A DNA stretch of 64,000 nucleotides from Lineus longissimus (GCF_910592395.1 NC_088326.1:10855001-10919000), one strand, 5' to 3'; positions 1 to 11,359 are shown, counted from the first letter of the stretch. The notes: generated from the letters alone by a model not told the origin. Translations and numbers: made by a program.

Positions 1-126
1 TGGGCCAAATCTGTATGAAGAACAGGTGTTTCGAAGACGCCATATCCTGCTAAGACAGTAGGCTAGTGTCAACACTGGAAAGCAGGCCTATACAAACACG
101 CGGTCGTGTAAATCCTTCACCAAAAT

Positions 127-2100
127 TTAAACCAACTGGAACTTGTCAATTTTTTCATCATATCCAAGCCAGAGATTATCATCATTGATGCAGATATGTG
201 GCGAGGAACGACATGTTCTCTTCACGCCATCTTGATACTCTATCTCCCTCCATACCATGTCCTCCTCATCTGCTCCTTCTGTCACCTGGTAGATACCGAT
301 ATCACCATGCCCCATCTGACCAGCTGCCAACACCTCGCCACCACTGCCAATACAAACATCCGAGCAACGGAATCTTGCCACGCCATTTAAAGATGGTGAA
401 ATCTCTTTGAGGATGTTATTACTCCAGTGAAACCTCACGATCCTGTCACCAGCGGCGATATATAGGATTCTATTCAGTGAACAGAAAGCCATATAGTGAG
501 CAATACCGAGTAACTGAACACTCTGAATGACGCTGCCATTCGGTTTTACAACAAGAAGAAGAGAATTAAAGCTAACAGTTAAGACAAACATGTTGTCAGA
601 CTCATCAGTCTCAACACGCCACAGCCTACCAATCACCTCCCCATCACTTGTGATGTTAATATCACGGTATGCACCAGTCGCAGGCTTGAACACTCGAATG
701 GGCGGCTTTTTCTGTCTTGCCACTGCCACTTCACCAGTGGATAAGACGGCCATGTCATTAGCAAGGTGAACTCCCTCTGTGATTGTGGCCATCAATGGAG
801 AAGATTCTTCGTCATGGAAATATATCGTATCCGCCCAATCAGTTTCCGATGTGCCTAATATAGCAATACCAGAGTAAGGTACAAGTAGATGCTTCAATCG
901 GTAAACTTCCCTACACGGCCGGTGTCTTGGAAAGGTAAAGTTACACACCTTCTTCAGTTGTCGGAAATCCCGCTTTGTTTTACTGAGCGATCTCGTGACT
1001 TGCTCTATCACAGTCACAGTATCACTTTCCCTTGAAGCTCTGACTAAGTCCACGAGTTCCTGACTGATACTGGTCAGTTTAGCAATGCTCTCGGTATCAG
1101 TGGTGATCTTGGTAGATCCTACTGCTCGGCCCTGCTCTATTTTTGTTTTCATTTCTTGCCTACGGGTCTCAAGGGATCGAAGACGCAGGTTGATCTCCTC
1201 AGATGATTTGGCGAATCTCTCTCTGACATCTGCGATGGTTTTTGACTTCTCTTTCTCGAATTTGTCGATGTCTTTGACACATTGTTTTGTCCTATCGTCC
1301 ACCTCTTCCTTTTGCTTTACTAAGATATCGATTTGCTTTTGTATATGCTGACTCTTTGCCCTGAGTTCCCCGATTTCTTTCTTTTTGACAGCTATTTTTA
1401 GATCTGAGTCGGCGGTCTCTTGAACCTCTGCAGAAGTTGACTTCTGCTGGACGATATCACGCAGCTGCGACAGTTTCGTTTCTTGCTCTCCAACTTCAGT
1501 CATAGTCGTGTTTTCAAGTTCAGCCAAACGGGCTTGAATGCTTGACATTAGAGCACCAACAACTGGACGGATTGGTATCACGTGGTGGTCATCCTGCTCG
1601 TGATCAGATATTCTGCAGCCACTGCAGACAGCTTCTTTACAAGGGCTACAGAAGAACAGTAGTCCGTTGCCATGAATCGGACACAGTCCGAAGAGCTCGT
1701 GGGCATTCGTGCTTGGGTCACTATCATGCTGTCCTTTGCACCCAGGGCACAACTTAAAGTCGCATTCTTTACAGAAAGACGAGGCTCCATTCTGACACTT
1801 GATACAGTTGGTTTCCGTTGGATGAGCAGTCTTCTGTTTTTGTTTGCCATATGTCTCTATGATGTTGGAGAGCTTGAAGTTATCCTTCAGGCCATCCACG
1901 CCATTTCGCGGGATAGGGCATACCTGGCGACATTCTGGGCATGGAATTGTTCTTGTCCAACCCAGGGAGACCCAATACTTATCGATGCACTCCTTGCAGA
2001 ATGTGTGGTTGCAGGGACCGATATACTTCGGCTGTTTCAGTTGATCGGAGCAGATGGCACACTCTAATTCACTGCTCAAGCTGCTGTCCGCGGCGGACAT
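127..2100 (-). CDS. TRIM-like RING/B-box/coiled-coil protein with NHL-like C-terminus, array copy 1
   Basis: The 657-aa protein starts at the ATG of MSAADSSLSSELECAIC. That ATG follows AATTCAAG and a good splice acceptor (TTTCTTTCCAG), so an upstream leader exon is expected. The open frame continues further upstream but has no ATG there. A C3HC4 RING has ligands C14, C17, C30, H32, C35, C38, C54 and C57. Two B-boxes follow (about 97-138, with CIKC and CPGC; about 140-185, with CPIH and CSGC). A charged coiled coil runs over about 195-360, and about 390-657 form an NHL-like beta-propeller ending LWLGYDEKIDKFQLV. Known family role: RING E3 ubiquitin ligase that dimerises by the coiled coil and binds targets or RNA by the C-terminus. 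Specific function is unknown. This is the most diverged intact copy in the coiled coil and propeller. Confidence 0.88.
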   Translation of the reverse strand: MSAADSSLSSELECAICSDQLKQPKYIGPCNHTFCKECIDKYWVSLGWTRTIPCPECRQVCPIPRNGVDGLKDNFKLSNIIETYGKQKQKTAHPTETNCIKCQNGASSFCKECDFKLCPGCKGQHDSDPSTNAHELFGLCPIHGNGLLFFCSPCKEAVCSGCRISDHEQDDHHVIPIRPVVGALMSSIQARLAELENTTMTEVGEQETKLSQLRDIVQQKSTSAEVQETADSDLKIAVKKKEIGELRAKSQHIQKQIDILVKQKEEVDDRTKQCVKDIDKFEKEKSKTIADVRERFAKSSEEINLRLRSLETRRQEMKTKIEQGRAVGSTKITTDTESIAKLTSISQELVDLVRASRESDTVTVIEQVTRSLSKTKRDFRQLKKVCNFTFPRHRPCREVYRLKHLLVPYSGIAILGTSETDWADTIYFHDEESSPLMATITEGVHLANDMAVLSTGEVAVARQKKPPIRVFKPATGAYRDINITSDGEVIGRLWRVETDESDNMFVLTVSFNSLLLVVKPNGSVIQSVQLLGIAHYMAFCSLNRILYIAAGDRIVRFHWSNNILKEISPSLNGVARFRCSDVCIGSGGEVLAAGQMGHGDIGIYQVTEGADEEDMVWREIEYQDGVKRTCRSSPHICINDDNLWLGYDEKIDKFQLV

Positions 2101-2266
2101 CTTGAATTCTGGAAAGAAAACAAGCAAAATAATCAAGGTAGTGTTGTTTGAATCACACAATATCTTGCAGTGTAGTGTAGGGGAGATATTTCGGCTGCTT
2201 CAGCTGATCGGAGCAGATGGCACACTCTAATTTTCTGCTCAAGCTGTTGGCGGCGGCGGCGGCCAC
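2101..2266 (-). other. Leader with RING stub, unit 1 (start codon lost)
   Basis: Upstream of the TRIM start lies a second, shorter copy of the gene's 5' end. It has an acceptor-like tract and AACACAAG, an alanine run encoded by GCC repeats, then LECAICSDQLKQPKY, the first RING cysteine pair. It ends in stop codons before the real acceptor. In this unit the stub's ATG is changed to GTG (2264-2266). The stub is probably leader sequence and not a working protein. Confidence 0.6.
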
Positions 2267-3285
2267 CTTGTGTTCAGGAGAGATAACAAAGAGAAACGAA
2301 CGGGAAAACTACACACTGTTTATTCCTTTATGATAGAACACATAGAGTTGAAGACCTGATGAATTGGAGATGCCAGCGCTGTGGCGCTAGCCTAGTGACT
2401 CTTGCTTGTGCCTACATCTACTTGTATATAGGAGGCGGTGTTAGCCCATGCAAGATTATCAGTTTCGGCCGCGGACATTTTTCGGGACTGACTCTTATTT
2501 GAAAAACGATCTCTCAATTCACAGACGATCTCAAGTCTCAAATTAAGTAGAGACCAAATGCAACCATCAGTGCCACTCTTGGGAATAGCATAAACTAATA
2601 ACAACAACTTCGGCACCGATTTCATTTGCGGAAGGTGAGTTTGAAGCATACGGTGAAAAAACGACACTCTTCAGAATTTGAATTTTGCTTGGTGTTGAAA
2701 GTCTGAATATCAGTATTGACAAATTCATCGGCCGACCTGTTTCCTCTTCTCTATAGAGGGCGTGTCCTTGCCCGCAAACACCCCCAAAACTAGATAGGTT
2801 TACCAGGTTTAACACTTCAAATTTGTATCAATACAATGTAAAAGAGTATTAGCAGATAAGGTAGAATTGGGTAATTGTAGCCCCGGTTTAATTGTAGCCC
2901 CTGCCTATAATATTGATTGATATCCCCATGCATCAAACAATGCAGGGGCTACAATTACCTCATTCTACCCTATGCCCCTCAAGTAAATTCGTCTGAAGTT
3001 AGAACACGTCAACCTATTACAAATCATTACATCCGACCAGAGAGTTATAAGAAGACATAATGAAATCTGCTTTTTAAAGTTTACATCAACAGGTTGACAG
3101 CGTGTTTTATTTGAGAGACCTTCCGTCAATTGAGAGTCTTCCCCAACCTCGTTTACCCAGGGGTCATTGCGCGCTCCAATGGTCACCTGCACTGCCCCTG
3201 GTACCATGTTGAGCTGAAACGTATTTGATTGGTCAATGAATAACGTTTGACATGCAAATAAGATCGAAGATGTAAATAATGAAAA
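2267..3285 (-). other. Upstream region of TRIM copy 1, shared by units 1-4
   Basis: This is about 1 kb of sequence nearly identical to 10324-11360, 19018-20010 and 25317-26330. It contains a small ATG frame beginning MSAAETDNLAWANTASY (about 2400-2480), whose first codons resemble the TRIM start, and the palindromic element at 2860-2969. It is best read as the intron or leader of the TRIM gene. I see no independent gene. The ATG frame beginning MVPGAVQV (2965-3207) overlaps an interspersed repeat and is not called. Confidence 0.5.
2860..2969. mobile_element. Small palindromic MITE-like element, unit 1 (110 bp)
   Basis: The ends are inverted repeats of about 25 bp, starting GGTAGAATTGGGTAATTGTA and closing with its near complement ending CATTCTACC. 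Inside the left arm the word TTGTAGCCCC occurs twice. The right arm has lost one of the two units that unit 2 keeps. No open frame. Confidence 0.65.
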
Positions 3286-3870
3286 CCGCTTTCAAGAACT
3301 TATAAACTTGAGCAATATCATGCCTTTTAAAAACAGTTTTGATTGCTTAGGATTCCCAAAGATAATAATTATATTTATTAGTTATACTTTTTCTTTAGCT
3401 CGTGGCTTTTCTTGCGGCACTTGGCTATTTAATGGAATCTTGGCTCTTGGTTGGTGGCTCTTGGCTCTCGGCTCTTGGCTCTCAGATAAGGGTGTCCTGA
3501 CATGCCGTCTGGTACATCTGGCTAATGACTGGCATTATCATCAAGTCGGGAAGAAATTAAAAACCTTACCCTGAATCTTGTCTATTCAGGTCGCCGAAAT
3601 ATTATATACTTCATTAATAAAACGAATGTACTGTCATTGACAGAGGTTGTCACCGATCACACATACTGTAGTATTTTCGAAGGTTTGCGGTGATCAGTGC
3701 TTCGTCTGATTCAGGTCCCGGCTACTTTTATTTATACCGATACGATTCAATGTAGGCCTATTTACTGTAGCCATGGTTCTTGAGCGTAACCAATGAATGG
3801 ACTACTTCGAAACGGGGACATTTTCCTCGTAACTGGGTCATCATTTAGGGCTCAGTACACAATTAAATCT
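3286..3870 (+). repeat. Repeat R, copy 1 of unit 1
   Basis: This sequence starts GCTTTCAAGAACTTATAAAC and includes a short minisatellite of the words GGCTCTTGGCTCTC (3441-3482). It recurs at 4287-4372 plus 4555-5078 and again in unit 2. It replaces the sequence that in units 3 and 4 holds a splice-donor-like leader exon. The ATG frame inside it (MSNIMPFKNS...) is conserved only because the copies are recent. Confidence 0.6.
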
Positions 3871-4286
3871 GCTGTAGGGTCCGTGTACATTATGTGTACA
3901 TACATTTAGTGTAGTCGTATTTAATGTCATTAGTGAATTTTAGAAAGTTCCAATGATTCTAAATTGTTTTACTAGCGTTTTTGTGAGACATGCCAGAATA
4001 TGACACGATGCGGGGCCGTGTTTAGGTCGTAGACTGTCGTAATTATCCGACCCGATCGGCCGACAGATTCTTAACTAGTCGCGTCTGGTTCGAGTCGTAT
4101 AATGTGATACGGCCTGTATAATCGTGGGCACATGCAGTGGAGACATGCCGGGGACACCCTGATCTGAGAGCCAAGAGCCAAGTGCAAAGAGCCACGATTA
4201 CCGTTTTTTTTTACAATACATGCAGATATGCACTCCTTGCCTAGTGTAGTGCGATGAGGCGATCCCACTCTCATCATTTGCTTGAA
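3871..4286. other. Spacer between repeat R copies, unit 1
   Basis: Non-coding sequence that also occurs in unit 2 (11941-12344). It contains a short block with GGCTCTTGGCTC words in reverse orientation near 4165-4195. I recognise no gene or element here. Confidence 0.4.
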
Positions 4287-5078
4287 TTGGCCGCTTTCAA
4301 GAACTTATAAACTTGAGCAATATCATGCCTTTTAAAAACAGTTCTGATTGCAGTATTTGCGCAAGGCTACATGATTCGGCAGGAATGACAAACACGTGTG
4401 ATTGTACACAGTGCATGAAGTGCAGGCACAAAATCTTGATAGTACGATAGTACGATGGTACGATAGTACGATAAAAATCCTGGGATGATACTGCTATCCA
4501 CGAGGTGATGTCTGACAAGTCATAAACGGTTACAAAATAAAGTTATTTTTAAGTAGGGTGCCTGTAGGCTTAGGATTCCAAAAGATAATAATTATATTCA
4601 TTAGCCATACTTTTTCTTTAGCTTGTGGCTTTTCTGGCGGCACCTTGCTATTTAATGGAGTCTTGGCTCTTGGTTGCTGGCTCTTGGCTCTCGGCTCTTG
4701 GCTCTCAGATAAGGATGTCCTGACATGCCGTCTGGTACATCTGGCTAATGACTGGCATATCATCAAGTCGGGAAGTAATTTAAAACCTTACCTTAAATCT
4801 TGTCTATTCAGGTCGCCAAAATAGTATAGTATATACTTTATTAATAAAACGAATGTACTGTCATTGACTGAGGTTGTTACCGATCATACATACTGTAGTA
4901 TTTTCGAAGGCTTGCGGTGATCAGTGCTTCGTCTGATTCAGGTCCCAGCTACTTTCATTTATACCGACTCAATGTAGGTCTATTTACCGTACATGGTTCT
5001 TGAGCGAAATCAATGAATGGACTACTTCGAAACGAGGACATTTTCCTCGGAACTGGGTCATCATTTAGGGCTCAGATC
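4287..5078 (+). repeat. Repeat R, copy 2 of unit 1, split by a 180-bp segment
   Basis: 4287-4372 and 4555-5078 match the start and the rest of 3286-3870. The 4373-4554 segment between them contains four spaced copies of GTACGATA (about 4440-4472). The arrangement is the same at 12345-13143 in unit 2, so the split predates the duplication of the unit. Confidence 0.55.
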
Positions 5079-5737
5079 ATTGTCCAAACACATTTCTGGT
5101 GATAGTTGCCCGCCCCCTCCCATACTCCCAGCCCCCCCCCCCCCACACACACACACGCACACACCGCTAGCTACGCCCCTGCTCAGATGGTAACGCGCGC
5201 GTGGATGACATCGAGTCAGGCCAGAGGTTTGGGGTCAAATTCATCTCCGTCTTGGTGATCAATTATGCGCAGTTAAGGGACTGGTTCGTGTTTGATTCAG
5301 CTTAATTATCATCGTACAGACTGGGATAATTTCGCTGTATTAAAAGATGGAAAATAGCCCGACTGGCGAATTCGTGCACTTGAGCGCGGGATACTTTTGT
5401 GCCAAAACATCACTCCTGCCATCTTTACGCAGACAGAAACACTGCCGACATTCAGCGAATCAATCCCAAGCCATTACCTCATCCGTATGAACCGTCAATT
5501 GTACAGTAGATACATATGGAATAATGTACAGAAATCTGCGTGTAAGGACGCTCTCCGCCGGTTTGTCACGGTTTGTTTGCGCGTGTAGACGCTCTCCGCG
5601 GTCAAGTGGTTAACTACAGTTTGTGACTCATGACATGGTAGTTTTGGGGCTATTCTATATTTCAGCCCTTTGAAAGTTTTCCCAGAAGTCGGTTATGATA
5701 CTTAGCGTGTTAATAGGCTCCCTGTCACCCTTTGAAC
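5079..5737. other. Non-coding spacer with C-run and AC microsatellite, unit 1
   Basis: A cytosine run followed by CA repeats occupies about 5131-5163. Unit 2 has the same feature with a longer C-run (13199-13245). The remainder shows no coding or RNA signature. Relative to unit 2 this copy has several extra short segments around 5390-5600. Confidence 0.45.
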
Positions 5738-6091
5738 CGTTAAAACATAATCATGAGACTTATATTGCGCTAAATCCAACTGGTTTCAGTCGCTCAAAGC
5801 GCTTCACATTATTACCCCTAGCTATTGGCCTGTACATTCTTGGTTCAAGCTCTACTCTCTGGGAGTATTACAGGTACGAGCTGCAGCTATACAGCGCTCA
5901 GGACTAACATTCAAAGTGTGCCAACTCTGCCAGCTAGATACCCATTTACTCCTGGGTGGAGAGAAGCAAGTAGGCTTAAGTGCCTTGCTCAAAGACACAA
6001 AGACGAAACAGCAGTGACCCTTCCGAGAATCGAACCCACGACCTCCTGATTATGAGCCCGGTGCTCTAACCACTACGCCACTGATCTTCCC
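5738..6091 (-). mobile_element. tRNA-derived SINE, unit 1
   Basis: Read on the minus strand, the element starts with a tRNA-like head. It has an A-box-like TGGCGTAGTGGTTAGAGCA, a CAT anticodon-like triplet in the loop CTCATAA and a B-box-like GGTTCGATTC. A body follows, then a tail with AATAATGTGAAGCGCTTTGAG and ATATAAG. The head plus tail layout is that of a tRNA-derived SINE mobilised by a LINE. The acceptor ends do not pair well, so this is not a functional tRNA. A copy lies at the same place in unit 2, so insertion predates the duplication. Confidence 0.75.
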
Positions 6092-8189
6092 ATTAAATGA
6101 GAAAACAATCATTAAAGGACCATTGGCTTTATTAAGGGCAATATTACCCAGTTTCATTAACAAATTGCACAAAAAAGGGAAAAAAATCACAATCTGACAT
6201 GGAATAACGCATGCCTTTTCGGTTCTCTTCGGTTTAGATACAACACCGGGGCCAAACATCGCTCAGATAGCGCTGTTAGAGGATTATTGAAATTGACACC
6301 GGTACCTCATTATCGGTGTAGGTTATCTCACAGAACACTGGGCCAACATCGCTCGGATAGAGCTGTTAGAGGAAGGACATTGACACCGGCACAACACTAT
6401 CGGTGTAGGTTGTCGCACAACACTACCGTTCGAAGGAGCTGTCTGTTTGTACAAAACCTCTGTTGGGCGCATTGGTTTTGGCCTAAATTAATTAAGCTCC
6501 ATTCTTCATGTTAGGTCATGAGACAACCGACCTACACCTTCAGTTCTGTATCAATTCCTTACACATGTTTGTATCGGCACCTTTTTATAAAATGACTCGA
6601 TACACAGTTTTTAAATTAGGCCAACGACAACCAACCTTTGTGACATTAATAATGAGCACCATATGTCGTAAAACTGTCCCATATTTATACTATAAAGATA
6701 TATTCAATATATAAAACATATATAGGTATCCCGTGCGTTTAGAAATGAGCACAACATTCTCAACACTGCATTCAAATGACAGTTTACATTGTGCAAATGT
6801 CTCCTTTTGATGTTGTTTATGGTTAAGAGTGTAAGAACCTCTACCAAATCAACATATACAATACAAACGGTAAAAATGATATATCGAATCCCAAACTAAT
6901 GATAGCTAAAGTCATATGACACACACACATTCTAATCCTCTTTATTAACAATACCCTGCTGTCCTTACTAGAGAGGTGTCCTGATGACCACCTTAGGACG
7001 ATAATCATTGTTTTTATTGAGGGTGTCCTTGTCACCAAATTGTTCGCCGAGCAGTTAATTTAAATCACCAACTACTACAGTTACGGCTGGGCTGAAAATG
7101 GTTCCATCGTGGCGATGACCGCAGCTGGAAAACGTTTTGGTGGAATCGGACATTACTGTGTTTGGATGATGGTTTATTAAAAAAGATAGCCTTAGTGGGT
7201 TCATGTTGACCGTCCTCGAGGTAGTTGGCGTATAGTGGTCTCATCACTAGCTAAGATCCTTTCAAGTTGACTGATCTCGAAGAAGTGGGCGTATTGCGGT
7301 CTCATTAATTGATAAACGGTGGAATCATGGACTCCCCTCGAACAAAATTTAGGCCAACACTTGTGAGACAATGGCAGTGTCGTCATATATTACTTCAAAT
7401 TATCAGTCTGTCCCAGAAAAACAAAACCCTTGACACTTCAGTTGTTTTTTGCCTGCTCGAGTACCTGGTAAAAAAGTCGGACATATTGTTGTGCAGTGCC
7501 GATTTAAGATCCTGAACTCCAGGCATTATGCGCCAAATCCCCATTCCTAGTCATCTCGTATATTTCTGAAATCTGAGTCCCTCGGTCATGCGTCCAGGAA
7601 AACAGCGCTACCTTGCTTCAGGACGCGATAAAGTTCCTTTTAAACATAGACTTAGCAGAGATGGTGTTCGGTGTGAAATAAATTCATAGTAGGCCTAGTA
7701 TCTCTAGATCCGAAGCCGGATACGCATCAGTAAAATACTACCATATTTGGCAGTGCTATGGGAGAGACATATTCAGGAATCGGAATCGGAATCGGAATCT
7801 GGATTTTGATTCTACGGGGTGTACAGGAAGTAAAAAAGAGTGGGATTAGCATTGTCTATTTTCGATGCTTCGTTTCACTGTGAGAAAAAAATGTACTAGA
7901 GCAAGTAAGAACGCATTTTGGTGGTAACTGTACAATCATGGCCCTAAACAACGAGTACCCGTACTTTCTCGCACATTTAAAAAATATGACAAATATCTCT
8001 CCAATTTACTGAATAATTCTTATCAATCTTATGGTCAGGACCGTTTTTAACTTTTTTGAACACCACTTCTTGTCCCAAAAGTGCCTAAATCTGTAATTAA
8101 CAAGACGTTTTTTCGAAGACGCTGCACCCCGCTATAGATACGGCCCTGGTACATGCATTCTTCTTTTGTCATCTACATACACCCGATAT
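6092..8189. other. Inter-gene spacer between TRIM copies 1 and 2
   Basis: 6092-7190 is shared with unit 2 (14087-15500). 7191-8189 is shared with the DNA that precedes copies 4 and 5 (22193-23179 and 26682-27654) and so belongs to the 3' side of each TRIM gene. About 6941-7045 contains words of the GTGTCCTTATTA / GAGAGGTGTCC repeat also seen near 49.2 kb. A short GGAATC tandem repeat lies at 7776-7800. No gene is seen; the small ATG frames here are not conserved as protein. Confidence 0.5.
7776..7800 (+). repeat. (GGAATC)4 tandem repeat
   Basis: Four copies of GGAATC in a row, with the same array present near 22777-22800 and 27257-27281 downstream of the other TRIM copies. Confidence 0.8.
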
Positions 8190-10157
8190 TTAAACCAACT
8201 TGAACTTCTCAAGCTTGTCATTATATCCAAGCCAGAGATTATCATCATTGATGCTGATGAACGGCAAGTAACAACTTGTTCTCTTCTCACCATCTTGATA
8301 CTCTATCTCCCTCCATACCATGTCCTCCTCATCTTCTCCTTCTGTCACCTGGTAGATAACGATATCATTATTCCTCATCCGACCAGCCACCAACACCTCG
8401 CCACCGCTACCAATACAGACATCATAGCAACGAAATCTTGCCACGCCGTGTGAACATGATGAGATCTCTTCAAGGATGTCATTACTCCAGTGAAACCTTA
8501 CGATACTGTCACCAGCAGCGATATATAGGGTTCTATTCAGTGAACAGAAACCCATACTGTAAGGACGTACAGTTAACATGATACACTGAATGACGGTGCC
8601 ATTCGGTTTCATAACACGAAGAAGAGAATCAAAGCCAGCAGTTAAGACAAACATGTTGTCAGACTCATCAGTCTCAACATGCCACAGCTTATCAATCACC
8701 TTCCCATCATGGGTAATGTTAATATCACGGTATGCACCAGTAGCAGGCTTAAACACTCTAATGGGCGGCTTTTCATGTCTTGCCACTACCACTTCACCAG
8801 TGGATGTGAAGGCCATGTCTGTAGCATGGTTAACTCCCTTTGTGATTGTGCCCGTCAGTGAAGAAGATACTTCGTCATGGAAGTAAATCGTGTCCGCGAA
8901 ACCACCACAAGATGAGGCTAATGTAGCAAGGCGAGAGTCAGGTAGATGCTTCAATCGGTAAACTTCCCTACACGGCCGATTTCTTGGAAAGGTTAAGTTA
9001 CACATCTTCGTCAATTGTGGGAAATCCCGCTTTGTTTTACCGATCGATCTCGTGACTTCCTCTATCACAGCCACAGTGTCACTGTCCCTTAAAGCACCGA
9101 CTAAGTCCACGAGTTCCTGACTGATGCTGGTCAGGTAAGCAATGCTCTCAGTATCAATGGAGATTCTGGTAGATCCTACTGCTCGGCCCTGCTCTATTTT
9201 TGTCTTCATTTCTTTCCTACGGGTCTCAAGGGATCGAAGACGCAGGTTGATCTTCTCAGATGATTTGGTGAACTTCTCTCTGACGCTTGCGATGATTTTT
9301 GCCTTCTCTTTCTCGAGTTTGTCTACGTCTTTGACGAGTTGCTTTGTCATTTCATCCTCCTTCTCCTTTTCCTTCACCAAGAGGTCGATTTGCTTTTGTA
9401 TCTTTTGACTCTTTGCCTGGTGATCCCGGATGTCTTCCCTATTCTTAGCTATGTTTTTTTCGGTACCGACAATCGCTTGCTTTTCAGCGGAAGTCGACTG
9501 TTGCTGGACGATATCACGCAGCTGCGACAGTTTCGTTTGATGCTCTCCAACTCGAGGCATATTCGCGTCTTCAAGTTCAGTGGAAGATGCCTGAATGCAT
9601 GACATTAGAGCACGAACCACTTGACGGATTGGCATCACGTGGTGGTCACCCTGCTTGTGATAAGATATTCTGCAGGCACTGCAGACAGCTGTTTTACAAG
9701 GGCTACAGAAGAACAGTAGTCCGTTGCCATGTGTTGCACAAAGTCCATAGAGGTCGTGGGCATTTGTACTCAGGTCACTGTCATGCTGTCCTATGCATCC
9801 AGGGCACATTTTAGAGTCGCATTCTTTACAGAAAGACGAGGCTTCATTCGGACACTGGATACATTTGATTTCCGCGAGAAGTGCAGCTCTCTGTTGTTGC
9901 TTTCGATATGTCTCTATGATGTTGTTTACCATGAAGTTGTCCTTCAGGTCGTCAACGCCATTTGACGGGATTGGGCATTCTTCGCGGCATTGTGGACAAG
10001 GAATTGTTCTCCGCTTCTCAAGGGAGACCCAACACTTATCGATGCAATCCTTGCAGAATGTGTGGTTGCAGGGACCGATATACTTCGGCTGTTTCAGTTG
10101 ATCGAAGCAGATGGCACACTCTAATTCACAACTCAAGCTGCTGTCAGCGGCGGACAT
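8190..10157 (-). CDS. TRIM-like RING/B-box/coiled-coil protein with NHL-like C-terminus, array copy 2
   Basis: The 655-aa protein starts at MSAADSSLSCELECAIC after the acceptor TTTCTTTCCAG and AATTCAAG. The RING is complete, with PCPQC as the last cysteine pair. Both B-boxes are complete (CIQC...CPGC; CATHG...CSAC...H). The coiled coil contains LVKEKEKEDEMTKQLV and LRLRSLETRRKEMKTK. The NHL-like propeller ends LWLGYNDKLEKFKLV. It is almost identical to copy 4 through about residue 540, then differs at many positions in the last 130 residues. Expected role, from the family only: dimeric cytoplasmic E3 ligase whose variable C-terminus selects the partner. Confidence 0.88.
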   Translation of the reverse strand: MSAADSSLSCELECAICFDQLKQPKYIGPCNHTFCKDCIDKCWVSLEKRRTIPCPQCREECPIPSNGVDDLKDNFMVNNIIETYRKQQQRAALLAEIKCIQCPNEASSFCKECDSKMCPGCIGQHDSDLSTNAHDLYGLCATHGNGLLFFCSPCKTAVCSACRISYHKQGDHHVMPIRQVVRALMSCIQASSTELEDANMPRVGEHQTKLSQLRDIVQQQSTSAEKQAIVGTEKNIAKNREDIRDHQAKSQKIQKQIDLLVKEKEKEDEMTKQLVKDVDKLEKEKAKIIASVREKFTKSSEKINLRLRSLETRRKEMKTKIEQGRAVGSTRISIDTESIAYLTSISQELVDLVGALRDSDTVAVIEEVTRSIGKTKRDFPQLTKMCNLTFPRNRPCREVYRLKHLPDSRLATLASSCGGFADTIYFHDEVSSSLTGTITKGVNHATDMAFTSTGEVVVARHEKPPIRVFKPATGAYRDINITHDGKVIDKLWHVETDESDNMFVLTAGFDSLLRVMKPNGTVIQCIMLTVRPYSMGFCSLNRTLYIAAGDSIVRFHWSNDILEEISSCSHGVARFRCYDVCIGSGGEVLVAGRMRNNDIVIYQVTEGEDEEDMVWREIEYQDGEKRTSCYLPFISINDDNLWLGYNDKLEKFKLV

Positions 10158-10323
10158 CTTGAATTCTGGAAAGAAAACAAGCAAAATAATCAAGGTAGTG
10201 TTGTTTGAATCACACACTATCTTGCAGTGTAGTGTAGGGGAGATATTTCGGCTGCTTCAGTTGATCGGAGCAGATGGCACACTCTAATTTTCTGCTCAAG
10301 CTGTTGGCGGCGGCGGCGGCCAT
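10158..10323 (-). other. Leader with RING stub, unit 2
   Basis: The stub has its own ATG (10321-10323) after the acceptor-like TATCTCTCCAG and AACACAAG. It reads alanines, then NSLSRKLECAICSDQLKQ and PKYLPYTTLQDSV, then a stop. It could act as an upstream open reading frame of about 37 codons if transcripts use this acceptor. It contains only the first RING cysteine pair. Confidence 0.6.
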
Positions 10324-11359
10324 CTTGTGTTCTGGAGAGATAACGAAGAGAAACAAACGGGAAAACTACACACTGTTTATTCCTTTATGATAGAACACAT
10401 AGAGTTGAAGACCTGAAGAATTGGAGATGCCAGCGCTGTGGCACTAGCCTAGTGACCCTTGCTTGTGCCTACATCTACTTGTAGGAGGCGGTGTTAGCCC
10501 ATGCAAGATCATCAGTTTCGGCCGCGGACATTGTCCGGGACTGACTCTTATTTGAAAAACGATCTCTCAATTCACAGACGATCTCAAGTCTCAAATTAAG
10601 TAGAGACCAAATGCAACCATCAGTGCCACTCTTGGGAATAGCATAAACTAATAACAACAACTTCGGCACCGATTTCATTTGCGGAAGGTGAGTTTGAAGC
10701 ATACGGTGAAAAAATGACACTCTTCAGAATTTGAATTTTGCTTGGTGCTGAAAGTCTAAATATGAGTATTGACAAATTCATCGGCCGACCTGTTTCCTCT
10801 TCTCTATAGAGGGTGTGTCCTTGCCCGCAAATAACCCCAAAACTGGACAGGTTTACCTGGTTTAACACTTCAAATTTGTATCAATACAATGTAAAAGAAT
10901 AGTAGCAGATAAGGTAGAATTGGGTAATTGTAGCCCCGGTTTAATTGTAGCCCCTGCCTATGATATTGATTAATATCCCCATGCATCAAACAATGCAGGG
11001 GCTACAAAAAATAAACCGGGGCTACAATTACCCCATTCTACCCTATGCCCCTCAAGTAAATTCGTCTGAAGTTAGAACACGTCAACCTATTACAAATCAT
11101 TACATCCGACCAGAGAGTTATGATAAGACATAATGAAATCTGCTTTTTAAAGTTTACATCAACAGGTTGACAGCGTCTTTTATTTGAGAGACCGTCCGTC
11201 AATTGAGAGTCTTTCCCAACCTCGTTTACCCAGGGGTCATTGCGCGCTCCAATGGTCACCTGCACTGCCCCTGGTACCATGTTGAGCTGAAACGTATTTG
11301 ATTGGTCAATGAATAACGTTTGACATGCAAATAAGATCGAAGATGTAAATAATGAAAAC
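10324..11359 (-). other. Upstream region of TRIM copy 2
   Basis: This is the counterpart of 2267-3285, with the small MSAAETDDLAWANTASYK frame (about 10480-10535) and the long form of the palindromic element. No independent gene is supported. Confidence 0.5.
10913..11042. mobile_element. Palindromic MITE-like element, long form (130 bp), unit 2
   Basis: The inverted arms are about 45 bp: GGTAGAATTGGGTAATTGTA at the left, with both TTGTAGCCCC units, mirrored at the right by two GGGGCTACAA units and CATTCTACC. Copies at 2860, 19586 and 25906 lack about 20 bp lying between the two right-arm GGGGCTACAA words, so this form looks ancestral. Confidence 0.7.

Noticed and set aside
2101-2160. Longer TRIM starts with the peptide CDSNNTTLIILLVFFPEFK before MSAAD
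   Set aside because: The stretch has no ATG and lies across a polypyrimidine tract and splice acceptor. It is intron read as protein.
2965-3207. 80-codon frame MVPGAVQVTIGARNDPW, present in four units
   Set aside because: It is conserved only because the units are recent duplicates, and the DNA resembles the interspersed CATTGCGC repeat. No domain.
3308-3574. 88-codon frame MSNIMPFKNSFDCLG in repeat R
   Set aside because: It covers a minisatellite of GGCTCTTGGCTC words, and its length varies between copies.
4440-4472. CRISPR-like series of GTACGATA words
   Set aside because: Units are 8-10 bp and adjacent, without spacers; the genome is eukaryotic.
5993-6070. Functional tRNA-Met (CAT) gene
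   Set aside because: Acceptor ends do not pair, no terminator, and a SINE body and tail follow.
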